Positions 7,696 through 14,126 are shown, numbered from the stretch's first letter. The stretch: 23,626 bases of DNA from Actinomycetota bacterium (GCA_026392265.1 JAPLCL010000311.1:1-23626), one strand, 5' to 3'. The notes: generated by a model not told the origin, from the sequence alone. A program made the numbers and translations.

Positions 7696-8388
7696 TCAGG
7701 TCGATGCGCCTGCCAGGCCACGATCCGCGCCGGCCCACGTGGCCAGTACGTCCGCCAGGTGGGGCATGACAGCGTCCATGCTTTCGTGGTAGTCGGCAGC
7801 GGCGCCGGAGTCGCACGAGTCCGTGATGACGCGCAGTTCAACGAAGGCTCGCCTGCTGAAGGCGGCCGCTCGCTCCCCACCGGCGCCCTCCCAAGCCACG
7901 CACACTGCGCCGGTCTCGCTGTGGAGCTCACGGGCCCGCTCCAGATCGACGATGTCCTCGTCACCGCTGGCGATGGGTCCATACAGTAGCCGGTAGTCGC
8001 CGGCAAGCTGCGCGCGCAGTGCGAGGATCTGCTGGACCACAGAAGAGTCCGCCGCATGTACAGGCAGCGGCGCGCTGACGAAGCGGAGCCTGTAGTCGTG
8101 TTCGATCGAGCAACTCCCGACGACCACGTCGCCCCACCGGGCGGCAGCGGTCAGGGAGCCCGCGGCCCCCGCGCATACGACCGTCTGAACGGCGGGCAGC
8201 CGGTCAAGGAGGTGCTGGGTCTGCACCGCGAGCTGCACCTTGCCATGCCCGCCGATGACCACCCCGAGCGCGAGAGCTTCGAGGCACGCGACGTCGAGGC
8301 GGCCCATCAGGCGAGTGGGCCCTTCGTAGCCTCGCAGGCGCAGAGCCTCGAGAAGCGGCGCCGACTCCTCGGCCTGGGGAACCATCAC
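7696..8388 (-). CDS. Nucleoside phosphorylase/nucleosidase-like protein
   Basis: A 230-aa member of the PNP/UDP phosphorylase fold, most like 5'-methylthioadenosine/S-adenosylhomocysteine nucleosidases and purine-nucleoside phosphorylases. Seen are VCAGAAGSL (71-79) for the family's G-x-AG loop, WGDVVVGSCSIEHDY with the usual GDVVVG-strand, IASGDEDIVD, VAWEGAGGERAAAF in place of the usual V-x-ME-x-AA-x-A substrate-binding helix, and ITDSCDSGAAADYHES near the C-terminus, where nucleosidases have the catalytic Asp. The protein would cleave or phosphorolyse an N-glycosidic bond. Oddly, the GTG (8388) and ATG (8385) candidates have no Shine-Dalgarno, and sequence resembling the first beta-strand continues upstream to a TGA at 8427, so translation may be leaderless, begin at a rare codon, or the gene may be damaged at its 5' end. 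Confidence 0.75.
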   Translation of the reverse strand: MMVPQAEESAPLLEALRLRGYEGPTRLMGRLDVACLEALALGVVIGGHGKVQLAVQTQHLLDRLPAVQTVVCAGAAGSLTAAARWGDVVVGSCSIEHDYRLRFVSAPLPVHAADSSVVQQILALRAQLAGDYRLLYGPIASGDEDIVDLERARELHSETGAVCVAWEGAGGERAAAFSRRAFVELRVITDSCDSGAAADYHESMDAVMPHLADVLATWAGADRGLAGAST

Positions 8389-8411
8389 GAGCGTAGGAGG
8401 TCTCAGAGGAA

Positions 8412-8426
8412 GAAGTGCTGCACTTC
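8412..8426 (-). terminator. Palindrome downstream of higA, probable terminator
   Basis: GAAGTGC-T-GCACTTC is a 15-bp palindrome 25 bp beyond the higA stop. Read on the minus strand it forms a 6-bp stem with a CAG loop and is followed by a pyrimidine/T-rich stretch (TTCCTCT), as in a simple terminator. It could instead be an operator for the phosphorylase-like gene, which begins 24 bp downstream. Confidence 0.4.
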
Positions 8427-8451
8427 AAACTCGAAGTCAGGATCCCCAACC

Positions 8452-8739
8452 TCAGCTTGCGACCTTGAGAGGCTCGACCGGCTCGACCGGCCTGCTGCGC
8501 GCCAGATCGTGAGCCGTCTGCAGGTTGACCCAGTACTCCGGCGTGGTGCCCAGCGCCTGGGCCAGAAGCCAGGCGGTCGCGGGCGTCACGCCGCGCTTGC
8601 CACGCACCAGCTCGTTGACCCGCTGCACCGGCACGCCGAGATGCGCCGCCAGCGCGACCTGCGAGATTCCCAGCGGGGCGAGGAACTCCTGGGCGAGGAT
8701 CACGCCCGGATGGGTGGGGATACGGTTCTCGGGGATCAT
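8452..8739 (-). CDS. higA: HigA-type antitoxin (XRE helix-turn-helix)
   Basis: A 95-aa DNA-binding antitoxin of the HigA/VapI family. The N-terminal PTHPGVILAQEFLAPLG and the helix-turn-helix ISQVALAAHLGVPVQRVNELVRGKR (about 25-49), followed by TPATAWLLAQALGTTPEYWVNLQ, are characteristic. It should neutralise the toxin encoded immediately upstream and, with it, repress their promoter. The ATG at 8739 is preceded by a perfect AAGGAGG, a much stronger ribosome-binding site than higB has, consistent with antitoxin made in excess. It is the second gene of the operon, 13 bp after higB, the toxin-first order typical of higBA. A short Pro/Val/Glu-rich tail (83-95) follows the DNA-binding domain. Confidence 0.96.
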   Translation of the reverse strand: MIPENRIPTHPGVILAQEFLAPLGISQVALAAHLGVPVQRVNELVRGKRGVTPATAWLLAQALGTTPEYWVNLQTAHDLARSRPVEPVEPLKVAS

Positions 8740-8752
8740 GGCGAGCCTCCTT

Positions 8753-9043
8753 TCAGTGGTAGTCGGTCAGTCGCACTTCGTAGGCGTCGCTGCCCTGCCA
8801 GCGGAACACGAGTCGCCACTGGTCGTTGACGCGGATCGAGAGGAAGCCCTTGAGCTCACCCCTGAGCGCCTCCAGCCGGTTGCCCGGCGGTGAGCGCAAG
8901 TCCAGCATCGAGGCCGCGCCGCTGAGCGAGTCCAGCTTCACTAGTGCCGCGTCGGCCACGTCACGCGGGAACCTCCGCACGCGGGCAGTCGGCCGACCGT
9001 GGTAGAGGTCTTCCGTCGCTCGGTCTCCGAATGAGGTGATCAT
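8753..9043 (-). CDS. higB: HigB-type toxin (RelE/ParE fold)
   Basis: A 96-aa toxin of the HigB family, ribosome-associated mRNA endonucleases of the RelE superfamily. The match runs from end to end: MITSFGDRATEDLYHG, RRFPRDV, the conserved DLRSPPGNRLEALRG (47-61), the core SIRVNDQWRLVFRW (69-82) with the catalytic-region Arg residues, and the C-terminal LTDYH. The gene appears intact. Its ATG lies six bases after a TAGTCT -10 element with no room for a ribosome-binding site, so it is probably translated from a leaderless mRNA. It is followed by higA after 13 bp. Expected effect: slowed translation under stress when HigA is degraded. Confidence 0.96.
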   Translation of the reverse strand: MITSFGDRATEDLYHGRPTARVRRFPRDVADAALVKLDSLSGAASMLDLRSPPGNRLEALRGELKGFLSIRVNDQWRLVFRWQGSDAYEVRLTDYH

Positions 9044-9049
9044 ACAGCA

Positions 9050-9078
9050 AGACTACCGCTTACACGGTTACCGTGCAA
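9050..9078 (-). promoter_or_regulatory. higBA promoter (-35 TTGCAC, 17 bp, -10 TAGTCT)
   Basis: On the minus strand TTGCAC (9078-9073), a 17-bp spacer and TAGTCT (9055-9050) form a near-consensus housekeeping promoter. The predicted start of transcription, 6-7 bases after the -10, coincides with the higB ATG at 9043, so the transcript should have no 5' leader. Confidence 0.75.
9063..9075. promoter_or_regulatory. Palindromic operator for HigA/HigBA
   Basis: CACGGT-T-ACCGTG is a perfect 6-1-6 palindrome located inside the promoter, overlapping the -35 box and the spacer. A dimeric HigA (or HigBA complex) bound here would block RNA polymerase, the usual autoregulation of this family. Binding itself is inferred. 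Confidence 0.65.
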
Positions 9079-9182
9079 GGGTGACAATGCGCGTGGTGGG
9101 AGTGGTGCTAACGTCTTGCGCATGAGCGGCGCTCCGGCGCATTGGGACGCTGGTAGCTTCCGGCATCCGCTCGATGCGCTGG

Positions 9183-9710
9183 TCAGGACAGCGGACGATC
9201 GGCGACATGCCGCGACAAGAAGGCCGCGACTTTGTGGCGATAGTCCTCGACTTCCTCGCGCGACCAGGACGAAGCGGTCTCGTGCGTGATGCCATCGGTT
9301 GTGAGAATGCGCAGTGAGTGCGATGGGGCGCCATCACTCCATTCATACGTACGCACGTCGACCGCTGCCAAATCCGCAAGAGGATACGAGCGCAATTGCG
9401 TGGGAACGACCGGCGCCATTGCCGAATACGTGAACGTCATGCTGCCTGCATCGAGCGTGATCCTCGAGCTCAGACCTGCGACGGCGGCGAAGAAGAGAAG
9501 GCCACTCAGGCATAGTGCGCCCGCCGAGATGACTGCCGCGAACACGAAGAACAGGCCGAGACGACCCGACCAATGGGGTCTTACCAGCAACTCCCAGGGC
9601 GCCAGCAATGGGAAGAGGCCGATCGCTGCGAAGAGCCATCGCGTGCCCACCGGCATCGGAGATACGATGACCAGCCGACCATTGTTCTCTGAGAACGTGA
9701 GTTCCGGCAT
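9183..9710 (-). CDS. Orphan membrane protein, lower GC than neighbours
   Basis: A 175-aa protein not recognised as a named family. It has a short polar N-terminus (FSENNGRLVIVSP), two hydrophobic regions (about 24-43 and 51-80, the second possibly a single long helix), and a C-terminal soluble domain (about 84-175) with beta-rich sequence RITLDAGSMTFTYS...YPLADLAAVDVRTYEW, similar in feel to bacterial PH-like domains found after a membrane hairpin. That resemblance is only by pattern. The ATG at 9710 is preferred over in-frame starts up to 9827, because the upstream 39 codons read through the attC-like palindrome and give a basic, non-protein-like sequence. The start lies 10 bp beyond that element. 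Its base composition is visibly less GC-rich than flanking genes, which suggests acquisition. Confidence 0.6.
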   Translation of the reverse strand: MPELTFSENNGRLVIVSPMPVGTRWLFAAIGLFPLLAPWELLVRPHWSGRLGLFFVFAAVISAGALCLSGLLFFAAVAGLSSRITLDAGSMTFTYSAMAPVVPTQLRSYPLADLAAVDVRTYEWSDGAPSHSLRILTTDGITHETASSWSREEVEDYRHKVAAFLSRHVADRPLS

Positions 9711-9720
9711 CCTGCCCGTC

Positions 9721-9810
9721 GTCGAACGCACTGCGGATAAGCTGCGAGAGCGGCGGCCCCTCGTGAGGCCGCCGGCGCTTCTGCGAGCCAGCTTGATCCG
9801 CTTGTTCGGC
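9721..9810 (-). repeat. attC-like imperfect palindrome (90 bp)
   Basis: The element is bounded by GTCGAAC (9721-9727) and GTTCGGC (9804-9810), each one mismatch from the integron core sites RYYYAAC and GTTRRRY. Inside, GCGGATAAGCT (9733-9743) pairs with its complement at 9790-9801 except for one extra G at 9795, like the extrahelical base of attC sites, and an 8-bp inner stem CGGCGGCC/GGCCGCCG (9751-9758, 9767-9774) closes an 8-nt loop. It starts 14 bp after the stop of the HIRAN gene and ends 10 bp before the next minus-strand gene, as attC sites sit between cassettes. No integrase is in the window. Confidence 0.5.
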
Positions 9811-9823
9811 GGACTGCCAGCCG

Positions 9824-10498
9824 TCATGAGGGAATCGGATCCCAGCTAGACACGCCGTTGTCAGCGACGTGACCGGTCCACACTGCGCCATCCCAGTACC
9901 GGTGGGCATGGCGTCCGGTTGGATCGGGATACCAGTCGGCCGGTACGACCGGGTAAGCGGCGGCCTGAACGACGGCCGGCTGTGCCGGTGATGTTGACTG
10001 TTCCGAGCCCTCGCGAATCTCGCGCAAGAGAGAGTCGGGGTCGTTCATGTACAGCACGACGCCGAAGGAGCCGCGATCTCCGTCTCCGCGATCCCAGCCG
10101 CCGGTGATGCTTGCGCGAGCTGCGAGCACCTGGCCGCGGGCAGCCAGTTCGTCGATTGTCGCTCGATAGCGGACAGCGTCGTCCCGTGAGAGATAGCCCA
10201 CCCGGCCAGCGGGCAGGAAGACGCGAACGGCGTTGGCGTCGTAGACGTTGGTCGGCTCAGGGAGCAGGACGCCGATGTGGTCAGGCTGACGCGCTCCGTC
10301 CACCGAGCGGCCTTCAGCTGCGACTTCGAGCACGCTCTGGCACCGTGACTCACCGACCACATCGAGGTATCTACCGTCCTGAGGCACGTCGACCAGCACG
10401 GCTTCGAGCTCGACACCCGCGAAATCAGCCTCGCTTGGCCAGCCGGCTATTGGTTGACCTGGCTCGGACAGACGACGCTGCTTCGACTTCCTACCCAT
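9824..10498 (-). CDS. HIRAN domain - DUF2510 protein
   Basis: A 224-aa soluble protein of two recognisable parts. Residues about 44-150 resemble a HIRAN domain: YLDVVGESRCQS, then ALL-type strand and VLLPEPTNVYDANAVRVFL (77-95) followed by VGYLSRDDAVRYR (100-112). HIRAN domains bind DNA 3' ends or damaged DNA in HLTF/Rad5 and occur in bacteria as stand-alone proteins. Residues 188-213 (DWYPDPTGRHAHRYWDGAVWTGHV) form a DUF2510 module, a short Trp-rich unit typical of actinobacteria and usually next to membrane or signalling domains. A Ser/Pro/Ala-rich linker (165-185) joins them. The basic N-terminus GRKSKQRR may contact nucleic acid. The ATG at 10498 has AGGGGGT upstream. Role in repair or DNA sensing is only inferred. 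Confidence 0.8.
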   Translation of the reverse strand: MGRKSKQRRLSEPGQPIAGWPSEADFAGVELEAVLVDVPQDGRYLDVVGESRCQSVLEVAAEGRSVDGARQPDHIGVLLPEPTNVYDANAVRVFLPAGRVGYLSRDDAVRYRATIDELAARGQVLAARASITGGWDRGDGDRGSFGVVLYMNDPDSLLREIREGSEQSTSPAQPAVVQAAAYPVVPADWYPDPTGRHAHRYWDGAVWTGHVADNGVSSWDPIPS

Positions 10499-10556
10499 GC
10501 CGACCCCCTAAGCTTAGGGCCTCCAGTGGTTCCGCCGAACAAGGATTATGCAGACC

Positions 10557-10628
10557 GCGTAACACGCGACCGTAGCCTACGCCGTTCTGCGTAGGCGGTC
10601 ACGTTGCGCACGACCGGCGGTGTTACGC
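10557..10628. repeat. Nested inverted repeat
   Basis: GCGTAACAC (10557-10565) is the exact complement of GTGTTACGC (10620-10628). Between them a second hairpin is formed by GCCTACGC (10575-10582) and GCGTAGGC (10589-10596) around a CGTTCT loop, extended by GACC/GGTC (10568-10571, 10597-10600) across a 3-base bulge. It could be a terminator, a second cassette-type site or a decayed mobile-element end. Confidence 0.5.
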
Positions 10629-10743
10629 AGACTGTGTATGCCGCTCTCGAGAACACCAGAGACCGGTGCCTGTCTGTGCTGCTCCCGGGCCTGCTCCCCG
10701 AGCCCGTTCGGCCCGCCTCAGGGCGCGTCTCTCCGTCTCCTCT

Positions 10744-10755
10744 TGACTAAAGTCA
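10744..10755. promoter_or_regulatory. TGACT-AA-AGTCA palindrome upstream of dtxR
   Basis: A perfect 5-2-5 palindrome 110 bp before the dtxR start; its left edge contains TTGACT (10743-10748), a good -35 hexamer, although no matching -10 lies 16-18 bp downstream. It is a candidate protein-binding site. Confidence 0.35.
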
Positions 10756-10776
10756 GGATTCCCTTCTGCCGATAGA

Positions 10777-10788
10777 TAGGGTATCCTA
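10777..10788. promoter_or_regulatory. TAGG-N4-CCTA site, possible metal-repressor operator
   Basis: The inverted repeat TAGGGTATCCTA lies 80 bp before the dtxR-feoB genes and resembles half-sites of DtxR/IdeR operators, which are built from TAGG/CCTA units. It also contains TATCCT, a usable -10, so a bound repressor would cover the promoter. Autoregulation by iron is the natural reading but is inferred. Confidence 0.45.
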
Positions 10789-10866
10789 AGCACAAGCCCC
10801 GCCCATCGCACCTGCCAGAGGTGCGCCCGCTGCGGGGAAGCGCAGGCCGAGGCGCCGGAGGAGACC

Positions 10867-11523
10867 GTGAACAAGCTCACGCAGAGCACCGAGGAATACC
10901 TCGAGGCCATGTTCAAGCTGCAGCGCGGCGACGCCCCCGTCACCGTCAAGCGCGTGGCCGAAGAGCTCCGCGTGGCCCCTCCGTCAGTCTCCGAGATGTT
11001 GGGCCGCCTGCGTGCGGCGGGCCTTGTCGCGCCGCACAGCGACGCAGGCATCACACTGACCCCAGAAGGCGAGCACGAGGGCGCGGCGCTCGTGCGTCGT
11101 CACCGTCTCAGCGAGCGCTTTCTCGTCGACTATCTCGACATGCCCTGGGACGCCGTCCACGACGAGGCCTGCAAGTTCGAACACGTGCTCAGCCCAGAAG
11201 TCGAGGCGCGGCTGGCGCAGCAGTTGGGCAACCCCAAGACGTGCCCGCACGGGCACGCCATCCCCGGCGAGGACGGCACCCTGCCCGACGAGGTGCTGCG
11301 GCCGCTCGTCGAGTTCGGCGCCGGTGAGCACGGCGTGATCGGCTGTATCACCGAGGAGGACGGCGAGCTGCTCAGGTATCTCGGCTCTCTCGGTCTGCTG
11401 CCCGAGACGCCCGTCGAGGTCGAGAGCGTGGCTCCGTTCGGCGGCCCGCTTCTCGTGCGCGTGGCCGGCTCGCAGTACGCCTTGGGGCGTGAAGTGGCGG
11501 GCAAGATCCTGGTGCGCGCCTGA
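10867..11523 (+). CDS. DtxR/IdeR-family iron-dependent repressor with FeoA-like tail
   Basis: A 218-aa metalloregulator. The N-terminal winged helix is at about 1-65 (TVKRVAEELRVAPPSVSEMLGRLRAAGLV), the dimerisation/metal domain at about 66-140, and a C-terminal SH3-like FeoA domain at 155-217. Metal ligands line up with DtxR numbering: His79, Glu83, His98, Cys102, Glu105 and His106. Position 10, Met in DtxR, is Glu here. The Cys102 favours iron-type over MntR-type selectivity. CPHGHAIP (126-133) is the family's conserved loop. GTG 10867 is preceded by GGAGGAG. The gene is 5 bp before feoB, so it probably senses Fe(II) and represses its own operon. Confidence 0.93.
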   Translation: MNKLTQSTEEYLEAMFKLQRGDAPVTVKRVAEELRVAPPSVSEMLGRLRAAGLVAPHSDAGITLTPEGEHEGAALVRRHRLSERFLVDYLDMPWDAVHDEACKFEHVLSPEVEARLAQQLGNPKTCPHGHAIPGEDGTLPDEVLRPLVEFGAGEHGVIGCITEEDGELLRYLGSLGLLPETPVEVESVAPFGGPLLVRVAGSQYALGREVAGKILVRA

Positions 11524-11528
11524 CGCTC

Positions 11529-13529
11529 GTGGCGACCGTCCCGACACGACGCCGGCGGAGGGCCGGCCAGGGGCACGACGAGCGGATGCTCGTCGCTTGT
11601 CTGGCCGGCAACCCCAACGTGGGCAAGAGCTCGCTGTTCAATGCCCTCACGGGGGCCGGCTGCGAGACCGCTAACTGCGCCGGCGTCACCACCGAGGCGT
11701 GCGCCGTGTGCGCGCAGTGGCGTGGCCGGCGCGTCGAGGTCGTCGACCTGCCCGGCACCTACTCCCTGGACGGCCAAGGCGACGACCAGCGCGCGGCGCG
11801 GGTCGCCCTGCTCACCCGCAAGCCGGACGCGGTGATCGCCGTGGCCGACGCCACGAACCTGGGCCGCAGTCTGTACCTGCCTTTGCAGCTTCTCGACCTC
11901 GGCTTCCGCGTGGTCGTCGCCGTAAACCTCTCCGACGAGGCGCGCCGCCGCGACCGTGATGTCGACATCGAGGCGCTGTCCCGCGAGCTCGGCGTGCCGG
12001 TGGTCGCCACAGTGGCGCCGCGGGGTGAGGGACTACCGCAACTGGAGGCCGCGGTGCTTCGCGTCGCGACCTCGAGTAACGGTCTGGGGCGCGCCGCCGG
12101 TACGCCCCTGCCCCAAGGCGTCGCCGACCGCGTCGAGTCCCTCGCCGCGGAGATCTCCGCACGGGCCGCGGAGGCCGGGCGCCCGCCCTTCGGGCTGGCG
12201 CCACGCGCCGCGGCCATCACCGTGCTCGAAGGCGACGCCGAGGTCGTCGAGGCGCTCGGGCTGGAGTCGGCCGGCGTGCTCACACCCGACGACGACGGGC
12301 TCGCGCTGGCCATCGCGCAGGCGCGTCACGCAGAGGCACGCCGGCTCGCGGTGGCGGCGCAGGCGTCTCCGCCGCGAGCCGGCGCCGACACCTTGTGGCG
12401 CCTCACCACCTCGCAGCGCACCGGCATCCCCATCCTCATCGGCGTCATCGCCGCCATGTTCGCCACGCTCTTCGTGGTCGGGGACGTGTTGTCAAGCGTG
12501 CTCACCGGAGCCTGGACGACGTGGGTGTCGCCGGCAGTGACCTCCGTGGTCACCAGTATCCTCGGGGACGGCGTCATCGGCCGGACCATCCTGTGGGGCG
12601 TCGACGGCGGCATCCTGGCCACCATCGCCGTCGGCATCCCGTACATCCTGACGTTCTACTTTCTGCTGGCCTTCATCGAGGACACCGGCTACATGAACGC
12701 CGCCGCCTTCCTCAGCGACCGCATCATGCATCGCTTCGGCCTGCACGGGCGCGCGGTCATCCCATTGATCGCCGCCGGCGGCTGCAACGTGCCGGCGATC
12801 ATCGCCACGCGCTCGCTGACGAGCAAGCGCGAGCGCGTCATCGCCTCGGCGCTGGCCACGCTCACTCCTTGCAGCGCCCGCACCGCCGTGATCATCGGCG
12901 CGGTGGCCGCGTTCGCCGGCTGGCAGTGGGCCCTCTTCACCTACTTCGTGGTCTTCGTCATCGGCGTTTCCGCGGGCCTTGGTCTCAACCGGTTCCTGCC
13001 CGGGCAGAAGGGCGCCTTCGTCATGGAGATGTTCCCCTTCCGCCGGCCGGTGATCCGCCAGGTGGCAGCCAAGACGTGGCGGCGCTTCCGCGAGTTCGTG
13101 TGGGACGCCGCGCCCATCATCCTCATCGGCAGCATGGTGCTGGGCGCCCTCTACGAGACCGGGCTCGTCTGGAAGCTCACCGCTCCTCTGTCGCCCGTGG
13201 TGGAGGGCTGGCTCATGCTCCCCGCCGTCGCCGGGCTCACGCTCGTCTTCGCCGTGCTGCGCAAGGAGCTGGCCTTGCAGCTTCTTCTGGTGTTCGCCGC
13301 CGTGAGCGTCGGCGGCGCGGTCGCCGATATCTCGAGCATCATGACCAAGCCGCAGATCATCACCTACGCCATCGTGAACACGATCTACATCCCGTGTCTC
13401 GCGACGATCGCCGTGCTGCGCCGCGAGCTGGGGTGGAAGTGGACGGCGGCGATCTCCGCCGGCACCATCGTGCTGGCTCTGGCCGTCGGCGGCGTCGTCG
13501 CCCGCCTGCTGCCGCTCATCGGCGCCTGA
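11529..13529 (+). CDS. feoB: Ferrous iron transporter FeoB
   Basis: A 666-aa inner-membrane Fe(II) transporter with an N-terminal G-protein domain. G1 is GNPNVGKSS (27-35), G3 is DLPG (73-76) and the G4 position carries NLSD (133-136). The usual helical guanine-dissociation-inhibitor region follows (about 185-285), and membrane segments begin near 300. Two Gate motifs are intact: GGCNVPAIIATR and PCSARTAV, whose cysteines are the conserved ones. The length is near the short end of the family. No separate feoA exists here; a FeoA-like domain is on the adjacent DtxR protein. The GTG at 11529 lies 5 bp after the dtxR stop but has no ribosome-binding site; the Met at 11586, directly before the conserved core, is an equally likely true start because the first 19 residues are Arg-rich and use rare codons. 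Confidence 0.95.
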   Translation: MATVPTRRRRRAGQGHDERMLVACLAGNPNVGKSSLFNALTGAGCETANCAGVTTEACAVCAQWRGRRVEVVDLPGTYSLDGQGDDQRAARVALLTRKPDAVIAVADATNLGRSLYLPLQLLDLGFRVVVAVNLSDEARRRDRDVDIEALSRELGVPVVATVAPRGEGLPQLEAAVLRVATSSNGLGRAAGTPLPQGVADRVESLAAEISARAAEAGRPPFGLAPRAAAITVLEGDAEVVEALGLESAGVLTPDDDGLALAIAQARHAEARRLAVAAQASPPRAGADTLWRLTTSQRTGIPILIGVIAAMFATLFVVGDVLSSVLTGAWTTWVSPAVTSVVTSILGDGVIGRTILWGVDGGILATIAVGIPYILTFYFLLAFIEDTGYMNAAAFLSDRIMHRFGLHGRAVIPLIAAGGCNVPAIIATRSLTSKRERVIASALATLTPCSARTAVIIGAVAAFAGWQWALFTYFVVFVIGVSAGLGLNRFLPGQKGAFVMEMFPFRRPVIRQVAAKTWRRFREFVWDAAPIILIGSMVLGALYETGLVWKLTAPLSPVVEGWLMLPAVAGLTLVFAVLRKELALQLLLVFAAVSVGGAVADISSIMTKPQIITYAIVNTIYIPCLATIAVLRRELGWKWTAAISAGTIVLALAVGGVVARLLPLIGA

Positions 13530-13538
13530 GCACGACCT

Positions 13539-13552
13539 CGCGGCCGGCCGCG
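13539..13552 (+). terminator. GC palindrome after feoB
   Basis: CGCGGCC-GGCCGCG is a perfect 14-bp palindrome 10 bp after the feoB stop, framed by GACC and GGTC that also pair. No T-run follows, so termination is only probable. Confidence 0.4.
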
Positions 13553-13609
13553 TCCGGTCGCGCGCGCCCCTGCCCGGTGGTAGCATCGTCGCCGGAAGGG
13601 GCCTTCCTC

Positions 13610-14107
13610 GTGAACCATCCCGCGTCAGACATCCGCCGTCAGGCCACGCGCCTGCTCGAATCCGCCAGCGTCTCGCACGAGCCGGTGTCGCTGCGCGATG
13701 TCGTCAGCGCGCTCAATCTCGAGCTGGTAAGTAAGACCCGCGAGCCCTTCACCAGCGAAGCCGCCCTGGAGCCCATGGGCGACGGACGGGCCATCGTGCT
13801 GAACGGCACCGGCGACTCAGGCCGCAGGCGCTTCACGATCGCCCACGAGATCGGCCACTTCGTGCTGCACCCAGAGCGCTGCCGTCCCGAGCGCGGCGGC
13901 GCCGTCAACGAGGCGGGGCGCGTGGAGGAGCGCGAGGCCGACACCTTCGCTGCCGAGCTGCTCATGCCCGACCATCTCGTGCGCGACGCGGTGCGTGAGC
14001 AAGGCCTCGACGTCACTCGCCTCGCCGACCGCTTCGAGGTCAGCCGCAAGGCCATGCAGACGCGCCTGCGCAGCTTGGGCCTGGTGGAGCGCCGCAGCGA
14101 CCGCTGA
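13610..14107 (+). CDS. ImmA/IrrE family metallopeptidase
   Basis: A 165-aa zinc metallopeptidase-like protein. HEIGH at 79-83 is the zinc motif, and Glu109 in EREADTFAAELLMP (107-120) is the third ligand expected for ImmA/IrrE. The C-terminal LADRFEVSRKAMQTRLRSLGLV resembles the helix-turn-helix usually found at this end. Members cleave phage or stress repressors (ImmA, DdrO protease IrrE) and normally sit next to an XRE-type regulator; none is adjacent here, so the target must be elsewhere, or the gene has lost its partner. GTG 13610 is chosen because GGAAGGGG lies 8 bases before it and a TAGCAT hexamer (13581-13586) could serve as -10. It has its own short intergenic region after feoB. Confidence 0.9.
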   Translation: MNHPASDIRRQATRLLESASVSHEPVSLRDVVSALNLELVSKTREPFTSEAALEPMGDGRAIVLNGTGDSGRRRFTIAHEIGHFVLHPERCRPERGGAVNEAGRVEEREADTFAAELLMPDHLVRDAVREQGLDVTRLADRFEVSRKAMQTRLRSLGLVERRSDR

Positions 14108-14126
14108 CGGAATCCCTGGAAGCACT

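Larger units (their letters stand above)
10499..10866. other. 368-bp intergenic region between HIRAN gene and dtxR
   Basis: No protein-coding gene is supported here. The left half holds a long inverted repeat (10557-10628) and, at 10534-10540, a GCCGAAC core identical to one end of the attC-like element. The right half contains a TGACT-AGTCA palindrome and a TAGG-CCTA inverted repeat that may regulate dtxR-feoB. Confidence 0.5.

Noticed and set aside
9711..9827. N-terminal extension of the orphan membrane protein (beginning MTAGSPPNKRIKLARR)
   Set aside because: This translation is produced by reading through the attC-like palindrome; similar basic strings are typical artefacts of such repeats.
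12395..14107. A 570-codon plus-strand frame overlapping feoB and the metallopeptidase
   Set aside because: Only its last 165 codons (from 13610) are a real gene; the part over feoB is Arg/His/Pro-rich shadow sequence.
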